Assembly: GCA_964348755.1 (NCBI GenBank)
Contig: CAYGDW010000089.1
Span: 1-7,296 of the forward strand
DNA from: UBA7960 sp964348755
Lineage (GTDB): Bacteria > Bacteroidota > Bacteroidia > Bacteroidales > UBA7960
Length of the DNA: 7,296 nucleotides
Direction: 5' to 3'
The position numbers and the translations under genes were made by a program. This document shows positions 1 through 7,195 of the stretch, in pieces. Each line of letters starts with the position of its first letter. Position 1 is the first letter of the stretch. The notes beneath the pieces are model-generated. The model saw nothing but the letters and a program-made list of their open reading frames with translations. It did not search any database and had not been told where the DNA came from.

Positions 1-68
1 ACCCTGTCATTTAGAGCGGAGCGAGAAATCACGTAATTTTTGTCGGCCAGTAGTGTTAGTAAATCATA
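1..68 (+). repeat. Left arm of a window-spanning inverted repeat (dispersed intergenic repeat)
   Basis: Bases 1-46 match the reverse complement of 7218-7263 at 41 of 46 positions, including an unbroken 17-base block at 24-40 (AGAAATCACGTAATTTT). Weaker similarity continues to about base 68, giving 56 of 68 overall by hand count without gaps. The core, CCCTGTCATTT followed by GAGCGGAGCGAGAAATC, resembles the 'TGTCATTTCGAGCG-AGCGAGAAATC' elements I recall as dispersed intergenic repeats in Bacteroidota genomes; that family assignment is from memory. The element may begin before the window. It ends 93 bases before the ATG of the downstream gene. Confidence 0.8.
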
Positions 69-131
69 TTAGACAGAAACAGCATGTGTCTTTTCAGCAT
101 ACGGCCTGTGTTTCAAGTGAATTAGAAATGC

Positions 132-148
132 CAAATATTCAAATATTT
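132..148. repeat. Short AT-rich inverted and direct repeat before the NagB/PIG-L gene
   Basis: AAATATT (133-139) and AATATTT (142-148) form a perfect 7-bp inverted repeat with a 2-base spacer. The same bases also read as a tandem direct repeat of CAAATATT (132-139 and 140-147). It sits 13 bases before the ATG at 162, so it could be an operator or a leader hairpin. In an AT-rich leader it could equally be chance. I found no clear Bacteroidota-type promoter (TAnnTTTG) between 69 and 161. Confidence 0.3.
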
Positions 149-161
149 TAAGCCCAAATTT

Positions 162-2525
162 ATGTTAAAGAAACTTTTTTTTGGAGCAGGCGAAAAAGAC
201 AAAATTTTTTCGCATGTTGAACACGCTTTTATTGCCAAATCAGGAATTGAGGAAAACACCACCCGCATACCATACGTTGTGGTTGATAATTTTCCGAAAC
301 TTGGATTGCTTACGGCCATGCGATTTCTTGAGTGGACCAGCGAAAATCCCGATGGCGTTATAAGCCTTCCGACAGGAAAAACCCCTGAGTTTTTTATAAA
401 GTGGACTGAATACTTGCTAAATAACTGGGAAAAGCCAGAGGGACTAAAGCTTCGCGATGAATTTGGATTAAAAGTTTCGAAGCGGCCCGATCTGAGGGGC
501 CTTCAGTTTGTACAAATTGATGAGTTTTTCCCTATTTCGTCTAAACAGCACAACAGTTTTTACCATTATGTAATGAATTACTACATAAATGGGTTTGGCC
601 TTGATAAGGAGAAGGCTTTGCTGATTAATTGCGATGAGATTCCATTATTCGGGGGCAAGCATTTTCTGGAAGTTTTTCCTGAATACAAGATTGACCTTTC
701 GCTGCGTTATCGCGAATGCCGGTCCTCGGTTGACCAACTTCAGCAGAGGTCCATTTTTTTGATAGATGATTGGTGCAGTCGTTATGAGGCAGCCATTCGC
801 GACAAGGGAGGCATTGGTTTTTTCCTTGGGGGAATTGGGCCCGATGGGCACATTGCCTTTAATACCCGTGGCTCAGACCCATTCAGCACTACCCGCCTAA
901 CCGAAACAAACTTTGAAACCCAGGCCGTTGCAGCCAGCGACCTAGGAGGTATTGAGATATCGGCAAACCGTTTGGTAATTACCATTGGCTTGCAAACCAT
1001 AACCTATAACCCGGAGGCAACAGCAATTATTATTGCAGCCGGCGAGGCCAAGGCGCAAAAGGTTAAGCAATCGCTCGAAAGCGACATGGTTAATCTATAT
1101 CCGGCCACAGTTTTGCAAAAATTGAAAAATGGCCGGTTTTACATTACGGCCGGTGCGGCAATGCGGCTTACCGACAGCATGGACCGCATTTTTAAGGCGG
1201 GCGAATGGACGCATGAAAAAACCGAACGGTCAATAATTGAGCTTTGCAGGAGTCTTGATAAGTATGGCCATCACCTGTTGCCCGACGACCTGAAAAACGA
1301 TCGGTATGCCAAACTGATTCCCGGAGCGCGAAATAGCGAAGAGGTGGTAAATTCGGTTACCGAAAGCATAATTGAAAAAATGAACAAAGGTATGCGGCGT
1401 GAAGAAAATCAGGTGTTTTTGCATACCGGCCCCCACCACGATGACATTATGCTTGGCATACTTCCGTTTATTGCAAACCATATCAGGGTGGCATCCAACG
1501 AGTTTCATTTTGCTGTGCTCACATCGGGGTTTACGGCTGTAACCAATCGCTTTGTTGCAGACCTGCTGGCCGAGTCCAAGAAATTTCTTGACGATGGCCT
1601 GGTCCAAATGGTCAATTATCCTGATTTTTTTTCTATCGGGTATAAGCTCAAGAGCGATAAGGATGTATATCATTATTTGAACAAGGTGGCAGCCGGCGAG
1701 CCTCATGAGCGCCGCAGGGGAGTTTGCCACAGGGTAGTGCGTGCCTTGGTTCAAATTTACAACATAAAAAATGTTGAACAACTCAGAGACGTAATCAACG
1801 AAGTACTTACTATTCTCCGAAAAAGTTATGATGGCGAAAAAAATCCGCCTAAAATTCAGCAATTAAAAGGTATGATCCGCGAGTTTGAAGAGGAGCTGGT
1901 ATGGGCACACTATGGCTCGCAGGTAAAAAATGTTCGTCATTTAAGATTGGGGTTTTATCAGGGCGATATTTTTACCGAACAGCCTGAACAAGAGCGCGAT
2001 GTGCTGCCGATTCTTGAAATGTTTCGTGAGCTTAAGCCTACGGTTTTGAGCCTTACCTTCGACCCCGAGGGAAGTGGCCCCGACACTCATTATAAAGTGC
2101 TGCAGGCCACTGCCGATGCTCTGCGTTTGTGGAAAAATGAAACCGACCTGAGCAATTTGAGGGTTTGGGGATACCGAAACGTTTGGTATCGTTTTCATCC
2201 AGCCGAAGCCAATGTAATTTTTCCGGTTTCGCTCAATGCCATGGCCGCAATGAACAATGCATTTACCCACTGTTATGTCAGTCAGGTTGCTGCCTCATTC
2301 CCAAGCTACGAACTTAATGGCAAGTTCAGCGACCTTGCTCAGAAAATCTGGGTAGAGCAACTCAAGGACATTCAGTTGTTGCTTGGCAAAAATTATTTTT
2401 ACCTGAATTCTCACCCCAAAATCAGGGCAACCCATGGCCTGCTTTACCTGCGCGAAATGAGCGTTGACGAGTTCCTGGGCCATGCCCGCGAGCTAAAAAA
2501 ATCGATGGAAGGAATGGTATTATAA
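162..2525 (+). CDS. NagB-like glucosamine-6-phosphate deaminase fused to a PIG-L (LmbE-like) deacetylase
   Basis: A 787-residue cytoplasmic protein with no signal peptide. The N-terminal half is a NagB-type sugar-phosphate isomerase: phosphate loop SLPTGKTP (68-75), VQIDEF (117-122, Asp120 matching the Asp72 base of E. coli NagB) and GGIGPDGHIAFN (223-234, Asp228 and His230 matching Asp141 and His143). The position of E. coli Glu148 is Thr235. About 40 extra residues lie between the two active-site blocks. The C-terminal half, from about 415, is PIG-L/LmbE-like: PHHDD (424-428) replaces the usual (A)HPDD, and His643 in GPDTH fits the third zinc ligand. A charged, probably helical insertion lies at about 535-585. 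NagB converts glucosamine-6-phosphate to fructose-6-phosphate plus ammonia; PIG-L enzymes remove N-acetyl groups from GlcNAc-type sugars, so the fusion could couple both steps, which is inference. It is longer than the roughly 650-residue NagB-PIG-L proteins I recall from Bacteroides, so it may be a paralogue with another substrate. The ATG at 162 has no Shine-Dalgarno but an AT-rich leader, as usual for this phylum. Confidence 0.88.
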   Translation: MLKKLFFGAGEKDKIFSHVEHAFIAKSGIEENTTRIPYVVVDNFPKLGLLTAMRFLEWTSENPDGVISLPTGKTPEFFIKWTEYLLNNWEKPEGLKLRDEFGLKVSKRPDLRGLQFVQIDEFFPISSKQHNSFYHYVMNYYINGFGLDKEKALLINCDEIPLFGGKHFLEVFPEYKIDLSLRYRECRSSVDQLQQRSIFLIDDWCSRYEAAIRDKGGIGFFLGGIGPDGHIAFNTRGSDPFSTTRLTETNFETQAVAASDLGGIEISANRLVITIGLQTITYNPEATAIIIAAGEAKAQKVKQSLESDMVNLYPATVLQKLKNGRFYITAGAAMRLTDSMDRIFKAGEWTHEKTERSIIELCRSLDKYGHHLLPDDLKNDRYAKLIPGARNSEEVVNSVTESIIEKMNKGMRREENQVFLHTGPHHDDIMLGILPFIANHIRVASNEFHFAVLTSGFTAVTNRFVADLLAESKKFLDDGLVQMVNYPDFFSIGYKLKSDKDVYHYLNKVAAGEPHERRRGVCHRVVRALVQIYNIKNVEQLRDVINEVLTILRKSYDGEKNPPKIQQLKGMIREFEEELVWAHYGSQVKNVRHLRLGFYQGDIFTEQPEQERDVLPILEMFRELKPTVLSLTFDPEGSGPDTHYKVLQATADALRLWKNETDLSNLRVWGYRNVWYRFHPAEANVIFPVSLNAMAAMNNAFTHCYVSQVAASFPSYELNGKFSDLAQKIWVEQLKDIQLLLGKNYFYLNSHPKIRATHGLLYLREMSVDEFLGHARELKKSMEGMVL

Positions 2526-2541
2526 ATTGACCCCTGGCATT

Positions 2542-2589
2542 AAAAAAGGCGAGGAATGAACCCCAAAGACGTTCCTCGCTTTTGTTTTT
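2542..2589. terminator. Rho-independent terminator, probably bidirectional
   Basis: GCGAGGAA (2549-2556) pairs perfectly with TTCCTCGC (2572-2579). The helix extends outward by a G-T and three A-T pairs, and inward by a T-G and a G-C pair, leaving an 11-base loop. It is followed on the plus strand by TTTTGTTTTT (2580-2589) and preceded by AAAAAA (2542-2547), which reads as a T-run on the minus strand. It starts 17 bases after the stop of the NagB/PIG-L gene and can also stop minus-strand transcripts coming from the usher gene, whose stop is about 150 bases away. Confidence 0.85.
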
Positions 2590-2734
2590 AACGCTTTATA
2601 TTCAACGTCTATATATGCTTTAAATACAACTTGTTTATAACCCTCAGTGAAAAATGAAGGTGGGGGATATGCCCGATAATATTCCTTGTCGAATTCTATT
2701 TATTTAGGAACATCAAACTTTTAAAACGAAGTCA

Positions 2735-5700
2735 TTAGCGGGGTAGGCACTCAATGCGTATGCCATTGGCAAATGCTACAATAAACGCATCAGTAATTCC
2801 GTGCTTTGTCCTTAGTTGGGTGCGGAACCTGGCCGCATCAGAAAGATTATTAAAACGTCCTATTGTATATATTAACTGGCCCTGGTGCGGATCTTCAATA
2901 ATTTTGTCAACTGAAAGTTTATAGATTCTGGCCAGGTTTGACCTATTAGCCGGGTTAGATCTGAGTCTTGCGATCTGCACGCGGTATTCAATTTGGATGA
3001 TGTCCCTGGGCAAAACCCTCACTTTTTGGATAGATGCTGGCGGTGTTGGCAGGCTGTCGAGGCGAACCCCATCACGAAATGCAACGATAAATGCATCGGC
3101 AATGCATTTAGCAGTCTTCAGGTAGTTGCTATGTATGGCGGCATCATCAATATTATCAAAACTTCCAATAGTGTAAATATAATTTGCGCGGTGCGGGTCC
3201 TCAAAAATTTCGTTAATATCCAGGTTAAACAACCTTGCCAGGTTTGCCCGATTAGCCTGGTTAAATGTAAGTCTTGCTATCTGAACGCGATATTCAATAA
3301 GAGAGATTTTTTTGGACGGAATCAACTCTTCTTTTGCGGCAATAGGTTCAACTGTTGGTGGAGGAATGGCGATCGGTTCAGAAACCAGCACAATTTCGAC
3401 TCCGTCAAGATAATCGCCCACGGCCAGGGCCTTTATTTCAAATTCGACCGGATTTTTTTGCTTTGCATTCAAAAAGCCGAGTTGTATTGAATCCACCTCA
3501 ATGGAGTACCTTCCGGGAGGAAGATCCATAAGGTAAAACCCTCCATGGGTAAAATTTCTGATGCTTTGTTGAAAATCATTTCCAATTCCTTTGATATTGA
3601 GGCGTAATCCGCCTTGACCGAACAACTCCCCGTTTCGGTCGATTAGCGCTGTGCCTTCAATGATCCCGCCCCGGTAAAATGGAATTTCGATGCGTTTGAA
3701 CTGGTTTGGATCGGTAATGAAAGAAAATCGATCCTTCAGGGGCACCAATGTAGGATCACTGATTTCGTTGCGGTTTACACTCAGGTTGTACCGGAAATAG
3801 CTTTGCAGTTGGGTAATACGTAAAATGCTGTCGCGGCCAACCTCCATCTGTGCAGGCTGATCGAGCCTCACAGCACGGTATGGAAGCAACTGGTCGCCAT
3901 GGTCGTATTGGCCTGAATTGTTGTTATCTACAAACATTACCACTGAGGCGGCCGCCCGCCCAGCCTGATGACGGTTGCTGAGCATGATGTTTCTGTTGTC
4001 CATATCCCACCCGATACTTCCGGTAAAGTTCTGACGTGCTATAACATTGGCCCCTTGCGTATTCACATTTGTAGTGCTTCGCACCCTTCGCAAATCGAGA
4101 ATAAAACTCAGTTGCCCATTAAACGTGCGGTCGAAAAAATGATAAACACCGCCTAATTGAAGTCTCCCGTTACGAATCACATTTTTTGATAATTGCAATT
4201 CGGCAGTTTGCATCTGATGGTTGCGAACCCCATACGAAGCCACCGCACGAATATGTGTCCCTCGCAATAATTGTGACATAAAAGGCAACCGGGAAATGGA
4301 GTAAGTGATGGCTGCGCTGGCTAATCCGCCACTGTATGTATTCACGCCCTGTGTCCCTAAAATATTTTCATGGTAGTTCAGTCGTAGGTTTGCCGCTTTG
4401 AGGCGAATGCTGAAGTCGGTATCGATACTGGTAAAACTCCTGTTTGGCAGTACTGAATGCTCTCCGCCCAGGCGAAAGCCGGCGTGGGTTCCAAAGATTT
4501 GAAAGGGTATGAACAGGTTGGCCGAAAATTCCTGATTTGCCCCCCTTGCATTGAAGATGCCCATGCCTTCAAAAGCGGTGTAACTCGAAAAAAAGCTAAT
4601 GTTGTTTGCATACATTACACTCCCTGTTACACGATAAAAGTTGCCTGGAGCTGCATCGAAACTTAGAAGGTATTGCTTTGCCAGCCGTGCCGACACACTA
4701 CCGTAATAAAACAAATCGTCAATATCAAAGGTATTACTTAAGTGCTGGGCCCCGGCCGAAACGGTTAACCAACGGTTAATTCCAGCAGCCATGTTGCCAT
4801 GGGCAACCCACTGACCGGGTAAAACGTCGGGGTTAAAGCCTTCGGTCTGCCCAGCCTGAACATTGTAAGAAAAAACCCCGGGTGGAAGAAATGTAAATGG
4901 AACTTTCATTTGCCTGTCGGAAACTATTACCTGGCCAGAGGGCGTAAAAATACGGAGGCTAATGCGGGTGGAGCCATAAGTTACAGGCACATCAAAGCGA
5001 TAATAGCCCAACTCATTTGCCCGTTTGAAATCAATAAGTTGTTCGTTGATATAGAGTTCCACCTCCGATTCGGGCTCGGTGTGGCCATCAATTGCAAAGG
5101 TTTCGTACATGCGACGCGGTTCAACTGGATCGTTGGTGATTGCAAGCCCGCGCATTGTAACAGGCAGCAGCCCGGTGGTGGCCATTTGGCCTGCCATAAT
5201 ACCTGAAATTAGGTTGTTATCACGAATAGCATAACGCCATCGCAAATTATTTGCGATAAATGAGCTGGGTCCAATGTTCGAAGCATGACCGGAAATAGTA
5301 CCCTGAAGATCACCCCCTAAAACCTCCATACCCCCTGTAAACATGTAACCATAGGATTGTTCATGACCCATAACCCCGCTCGCGATGGAATAATCAACCA
5401 AGGCGCCACTCAATAGCGAGCGGTCGCGGTCAGAACCTAAGGGGAATTGCTCGCGTAAGAATTGATGACCTGCCTGGCGGCTTCGAGCCCTTTCTCTGGT
5501 AAGTCTTTCATCGATTGGTAGCCGATGCTTTGCTTGAATTCTAAGCACCAAATGAGAAATATTTACAGAAAAGCTGATTTCGAATACTTTTTCTAAAATC
5601 CTTGGCGACAGGAAAAAGTCTGTTGCCCCTATTCTGAAATCATCGGGCGTAAGTGCAAAGGTTTTGTCGCCAAGACTGATCGTATTAGTTTGAAAGTTAA

Positions 5701-5998
5701 TGGTATATAGGTTGGTTGGAGAAAGGAAGTTTCCTTTCAACACGAAGCCGCCTGTTGGGGGCTCATGATGAATCTCCAGTAGGCCAAAAAACTCCATGAC
5801 AGGCAAAAAAAACTCTCCGCTCTGTTCATCGTAAAGGCTGTTAACATATACCGTGCCAAGGCCCGGATAGGTCATTGTAAGCAAAACCTCTTCGCCTCCC
5901 TGTCCCTGGCTATTGGATGTCATTAATAACCACACTGCAATTGCGAAAAACACTGAACTCAATTTCTTATTCAGGTGTGTTAAAAAAGGTAGGTTCAT
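2735..5998 (-). CDS. Fimbrial usher-like outer-membrane protein with two C-terminal SPOR-like domains
   Basis: A 1087-residue secreted protein, read as the assembly channel of a chaperone-usher pathway. Residues 1-33 are a signal peptide (hydrophobic core SSVFFAIAVWLLM). About 37-160 is a beta-rich N-terminal periplasmic region. About 195-680 has the aromatic and Gly/Asn strand pattern of an outer-membrane barrel. Inside it, 308-381 resembles the usher middle (plug) domain and its return to the barrel: VELYINEQLIDF, GYYRFDVPV, then FLPPGVFSYNVQAG. Next come a calcium-loop-like motif DNNNSGQYDHGD (691-702), as in alternate-type ushers and SdrD B-type repeats, and a carboxypeptidase-regulatory-like beta domain (about 776-870). 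A Pro-rich linker (875-900) leads to two SPOR-like repeats (901-984 and 1003-1086). SPOR domains usually bind denuded septal peptidoglycan and are not normal parts of PapC/FimD. The chaperone gene lies 105 bases upstream on the same strand, which supports the assignment. The ATG at 5998 is directly followed by the signal peptide. No frameshift is seen. Usher function rests on motif patterns, so another large barrel family remains possible. Confidence 0.78.
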   Translation of the reverse strand: MNLPFLTHLNKKLSSVFFAIAVWLLMTSNSQGQGGEEVLLTMTYPGLGTVYVNSLYDEQSGEFFLPVMEFFGLLEIHHEPPTGGFVLKGNFLSPTNLYTINFQTNTISLGDKTFALTPDDFRIGATDFFLSPRILEKVFEISFSVNISHLVLRIQAKHRLPIDERLTRERARSRQAGHQFLREQFPLGSDRDRSLLSGALVDYSIASGVMGHEQSYGYMFTGGMEVLGGDLQGTISGHASNIGPSSFIANNLRWRYAIRDNNLISGIMAGQMATTGLLPVTMRGLAITNDPVEPRRMYETFAIDGHTEPESEVELYINEQLIDFKRANELGYYRFDVPVTYGSTRISLRIFTPSGQVIVSDRQMKVPFTFLPPGVFSYNVQAGQTEGFNPDVLPGQWVAHGNMAAGINRWLTVSAGAQHLSNTFDIDDLFYYGSVSARLAKQYLLSFDAAPGNFYRVTGSVMYANNISFFSSYTAFEGMGIFNARGANQEFSANLFIPFQIFGTHAGFRLGGEHSVLPNRSFTSIDTDFSIRLKAANLRLNYHENILGTQGVNTYSGGLASAAITYSISRLPFMSQLLRGTHIRAVASYGVRNHQMQTAELQLSKNVIRNGRLQLGGVYHFFDRTFNGQLSFILDLRRVRSTTNVNTQGANVIARQNFTGSIGWDMDNRNIMLSNRHQAGRAAASVVMFVDNNNSGQYDHGDQLLPYRAVRLDQPAQMEVGRDSILRITQLQSYFRYNLSVNRNEISDPTLVPLKDRFSFITDPNQFKRIEIPFYRGGIIEGTALIDRNGELFGQGGLRLNIKGIGNDFQQSIRNFTHGGFYLMDLPPGRYSIEVDSIQLGFLNAKQKNPVEFEIKALAVGDYLDGVEIVLVSEPIAIPPPTVEPIAAKEELIPSKKISLIEYRVQIARLTFNQANRANLARLFNLDINEIFEDPHRANYIYTIGSFDNIDDAAIHSNYLKTAKCIADAFIVAFRDGVRLDSLPTPPASIQKVRVLPRDIIQIEYRVQIARLRSNPANRSNLARIYKLSVDKIIEDPHQGQLIYTIGRFNNLSDAARFRTQLRTKHGITDAFIVAFANGIRIECLPR
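2738..3298 (-). repeat. Tandem pair of SPOR-like domain repeats inside the usher gene
   Basis: Two copies of an 84-residue unit, encoded at about 3298-3044 and 2992-2738, are joined by an 18-residue linker. By hand alignment without gaps they share 48 of 84 residues. Conserved blocks are IEYRVQIARL at the start, ANR.NLAR, EDPH, IYTIG.F.N, DAFIVAF and G.R at the end. At the DNA level the similarity is visible but clearly diverged. This is an old internal duplication rather than a recent one or an assembly error. Confidence 0.88.
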
Positions 5999-6103
5999 GA
6001 TATTTTTTCTACAATAACCCTGTGGAAGGTTTTTGCCAGATTTCGACCGACCTGTTGATCATGTCAAAACTGCGCGATTAATATGATTTAAAACAATTTG
6101 ATT

Positions 6104-6937
6104 TTACCTGACTTCGAAACTGGTATTATGGGTTGTTTTTTCTGCCTGCACCAGTTCATCGGCAATCATATCATTTCGCCGGGTTTCAAAGCTAAGTTCG
6201 ATGGTGTATTTGCCTGGAGCCACACCGGCTAAACTCAGGTCAATCCGACGAACTACATCGAAATAGGCAGTGGTTGTGCTTTGATTTTCGGCTACCACCT
6301 TTCCGTTGCCATCAATAAGTCTGGCAAACATACTTCCCAAATAAGGTGCATTTCCCAAAGGTTGCAGATGAGCGCGCAGCTCAAGAGTTTGGTCGGCCTG
6401 GTTCACATCCAGCCGTTTCACCTCGAGCCCGGTGCTTACCTTTCCACGGCGGTAGAAAACAGCGGTTATTTGTTCGAAATTAAAAGCAATGCGGGTGGTA
6501 ATGCCTTCTTCCACGGGTTGAGTAATTTCGGGCATTTGTTGCTTGGCCAGCAGCTTGATCCTGGTATAAAAAAAGCCTTCTTTGCGCTGTTGGCCGGGAA
6601 TTACCTGAATGCGCACAGTACGCTGCTCACCAGGTTGCAATACAAAATTGCGTGGGAAGGCCCTTATCATGGGGTCAAGCGCAAATTGGGCATAGGCTGC
6701 CGAATCGGAGTAAATCATTACCAGATTGCCATCTGCATCGCTTCCGGGATAACCAAAGGCAAACGATATAGCAACCTCGTGGGGATGCTGGCCGTTGTTG
6801 CTCACAAATAAATTGCCTACTCCCGACCTTTCGTCAACAAATACAAAGGCTGGGGCAATGGCAATTTGCGCGTTTAGCCTTGCCAGGGAAGCAAATAATA
6901 CCAGGCTAAGGGCAATTTTTATAAATGAAGGGTTCAT
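6104..6937 (-). CDS. PapD-like periplasmic pilus chaperone
   Basis: A 277-residue secreted protein of the fimbrial chaperone family, which holds pilus subunits in the periplasm by donor-strand complementation and delivers them to the usher. Residues 1-23 form a signal peptide (KIALSLVLFASLARLNA, likely cut before Gln24). The first immunoglobulin-like domain (about 24-163) shows IAIAPAFVFVDE, then GNLFVSNNG (strand B region), then the chaperone signature of an F/P segment followed by a G1-like strand: AFPRNFVLQPGEQRTVRIQV (93-112). It closes with AVFYRRG (159-165), similar to the 'KLFYRP' block, although the invariant Lys of PapD (Lys112) is not evident. The second beta domain runs from about 166 to 277. 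I chose the ATG at 6937 because it begins directly at the signal peptide; a TTG at 6964 would add nine residues (MIINLKFFR) and is unlikely. The leader is AT-rich with no Shine-Dalgarno. It is first in a probable two-gene operon with the usher 105 bases downstream. Confidence 0.85.
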   Translation of the reverse strand: MNPSFIKIALSLVLFASLARLNAQIAIAPAFVFVDERSGVGNLFVSNNGQHPHEVAISFAFGYPGSDADGNLVMIYSDSAAYAQFALDPMIRAFPRNFVLQPGEQRTVRIQVIPGQQRKEGFFYTRIKLLAKQQMPEITQPVEEGITTRIAFNFEQITAVFYRRGKVSTGLEVKRLDVNQADQTLELRAHLQPLGNAPYLGSMFARLIDGNGKVVAENQSTTTAYFDVVRRIDLSLAGVAPGKYTIELSFETRRNDMIADELVQAEKTTHNTSFEVR

Positions 6938-7104
6938 CCGAAAAAATTTTAAATTTATAATCAATTAACATTTCTCGCATTTGGCGAAAACACTCGCTTG
7001 CTAATGGGTAGCCTGGCCGAATTTTCAAATTGATTCAGCAGGTTGGGTTTTAGCGAATCATTCCCGTTTTATGAATAAGTGCAAAAATTTGGTTACTCAT
7101 TACA

Positions 7105-7132
7105 GCAAAAGTGTTACACTTTGCGGTACCGC
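7105..7132. promoter_or_regulatory. Two adjacent palindromes, possible operator or structured leader
   Basis: GCAAAAGTG (7105-7113) pairs with CACTTTGC (7117-7124) with one bulged A and a 3-base loop. GCGGTACCGC (7123-7132) is a perfect 10-bp palindrome overlapping its last two bases. The pair lies about 170 to 195 bases upstream of the chaperone start. It could be a regulator binding site or part of a 5' leader. Function is inferred from symmetry only. Confidence 0.35.
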
Positions 7133-7170
7133 TGGTCTGTAGTTTAGGGGCGGCAAGGCCATTTAGACCA

Positions 7171-7178
7171 CCCCCCCC
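7171..7178. repeat. Eight-base poly-C tract
   Basis: A run of eight C upstream of the chaperone operon (eight G on the operon's coding strand), 233 bases before the chaperone ATG. It is unusual in this AT-rich stretch. Such tracts can change length by slippage and in some bacteria alter promoter activity of surface-structure genes; nothing here proves that use. Confidence 0.6.
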
Positions 7179-7195
7179 AACTACCACCAATTTCG

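Larger units (their letters stand above)
6938..7195. other. Non-coding upstream region of the chaperone-usher pair
   Basis: No convincing gene is present on either strand. The stretch must hold the promoter for the minus-strand operon, but I see no clear TAnnTTTG element. Its visible content is an imperfect hairpin and a perfect palindrome (7105-7132), a 6-bp inverted pair TGGTCT/AGACCA (7133-7138 and 7165-7170) and an eight-cytosine run (7171-7178). A 23-codon open frame at 7071-7142 on the plus strand has no supporting features. Confidence 0.6.

Noticed and set aside
1230..1862. Long open frame on the minus strand (210 codons)
   Set aside because: It lies wholly inside the well-supported NagB/PIG-L gene, shows no recognisable domain and has a composition typical of an antisense shadow.
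2993..3490. Plus-strand open frame of 165 codons
   Set aside because: It is antisense to the SPOR and linker part of the usher gene, and is rich in Cys, Asn and Phe with no domain signal.
6281..6811. Plus-strand open frame of 176 codons
   Set aside because: It is antisense to the chaperone gene, whose signal peptide and family motifs are clear on the other strand.
6938..6964. Alternative TTG start at 6964 for the chaperone
   Set aside because: It would place nine extra residues before a well-formed signal peptide that already begins at the ATG at 6937.
7071..7142. 23-codon frame starting MNKCKNLVTHYSK on the plus strand
   Set aside because: It is very short, overlaps palindromic DNA, has no family resemblance and no clear translation signal.
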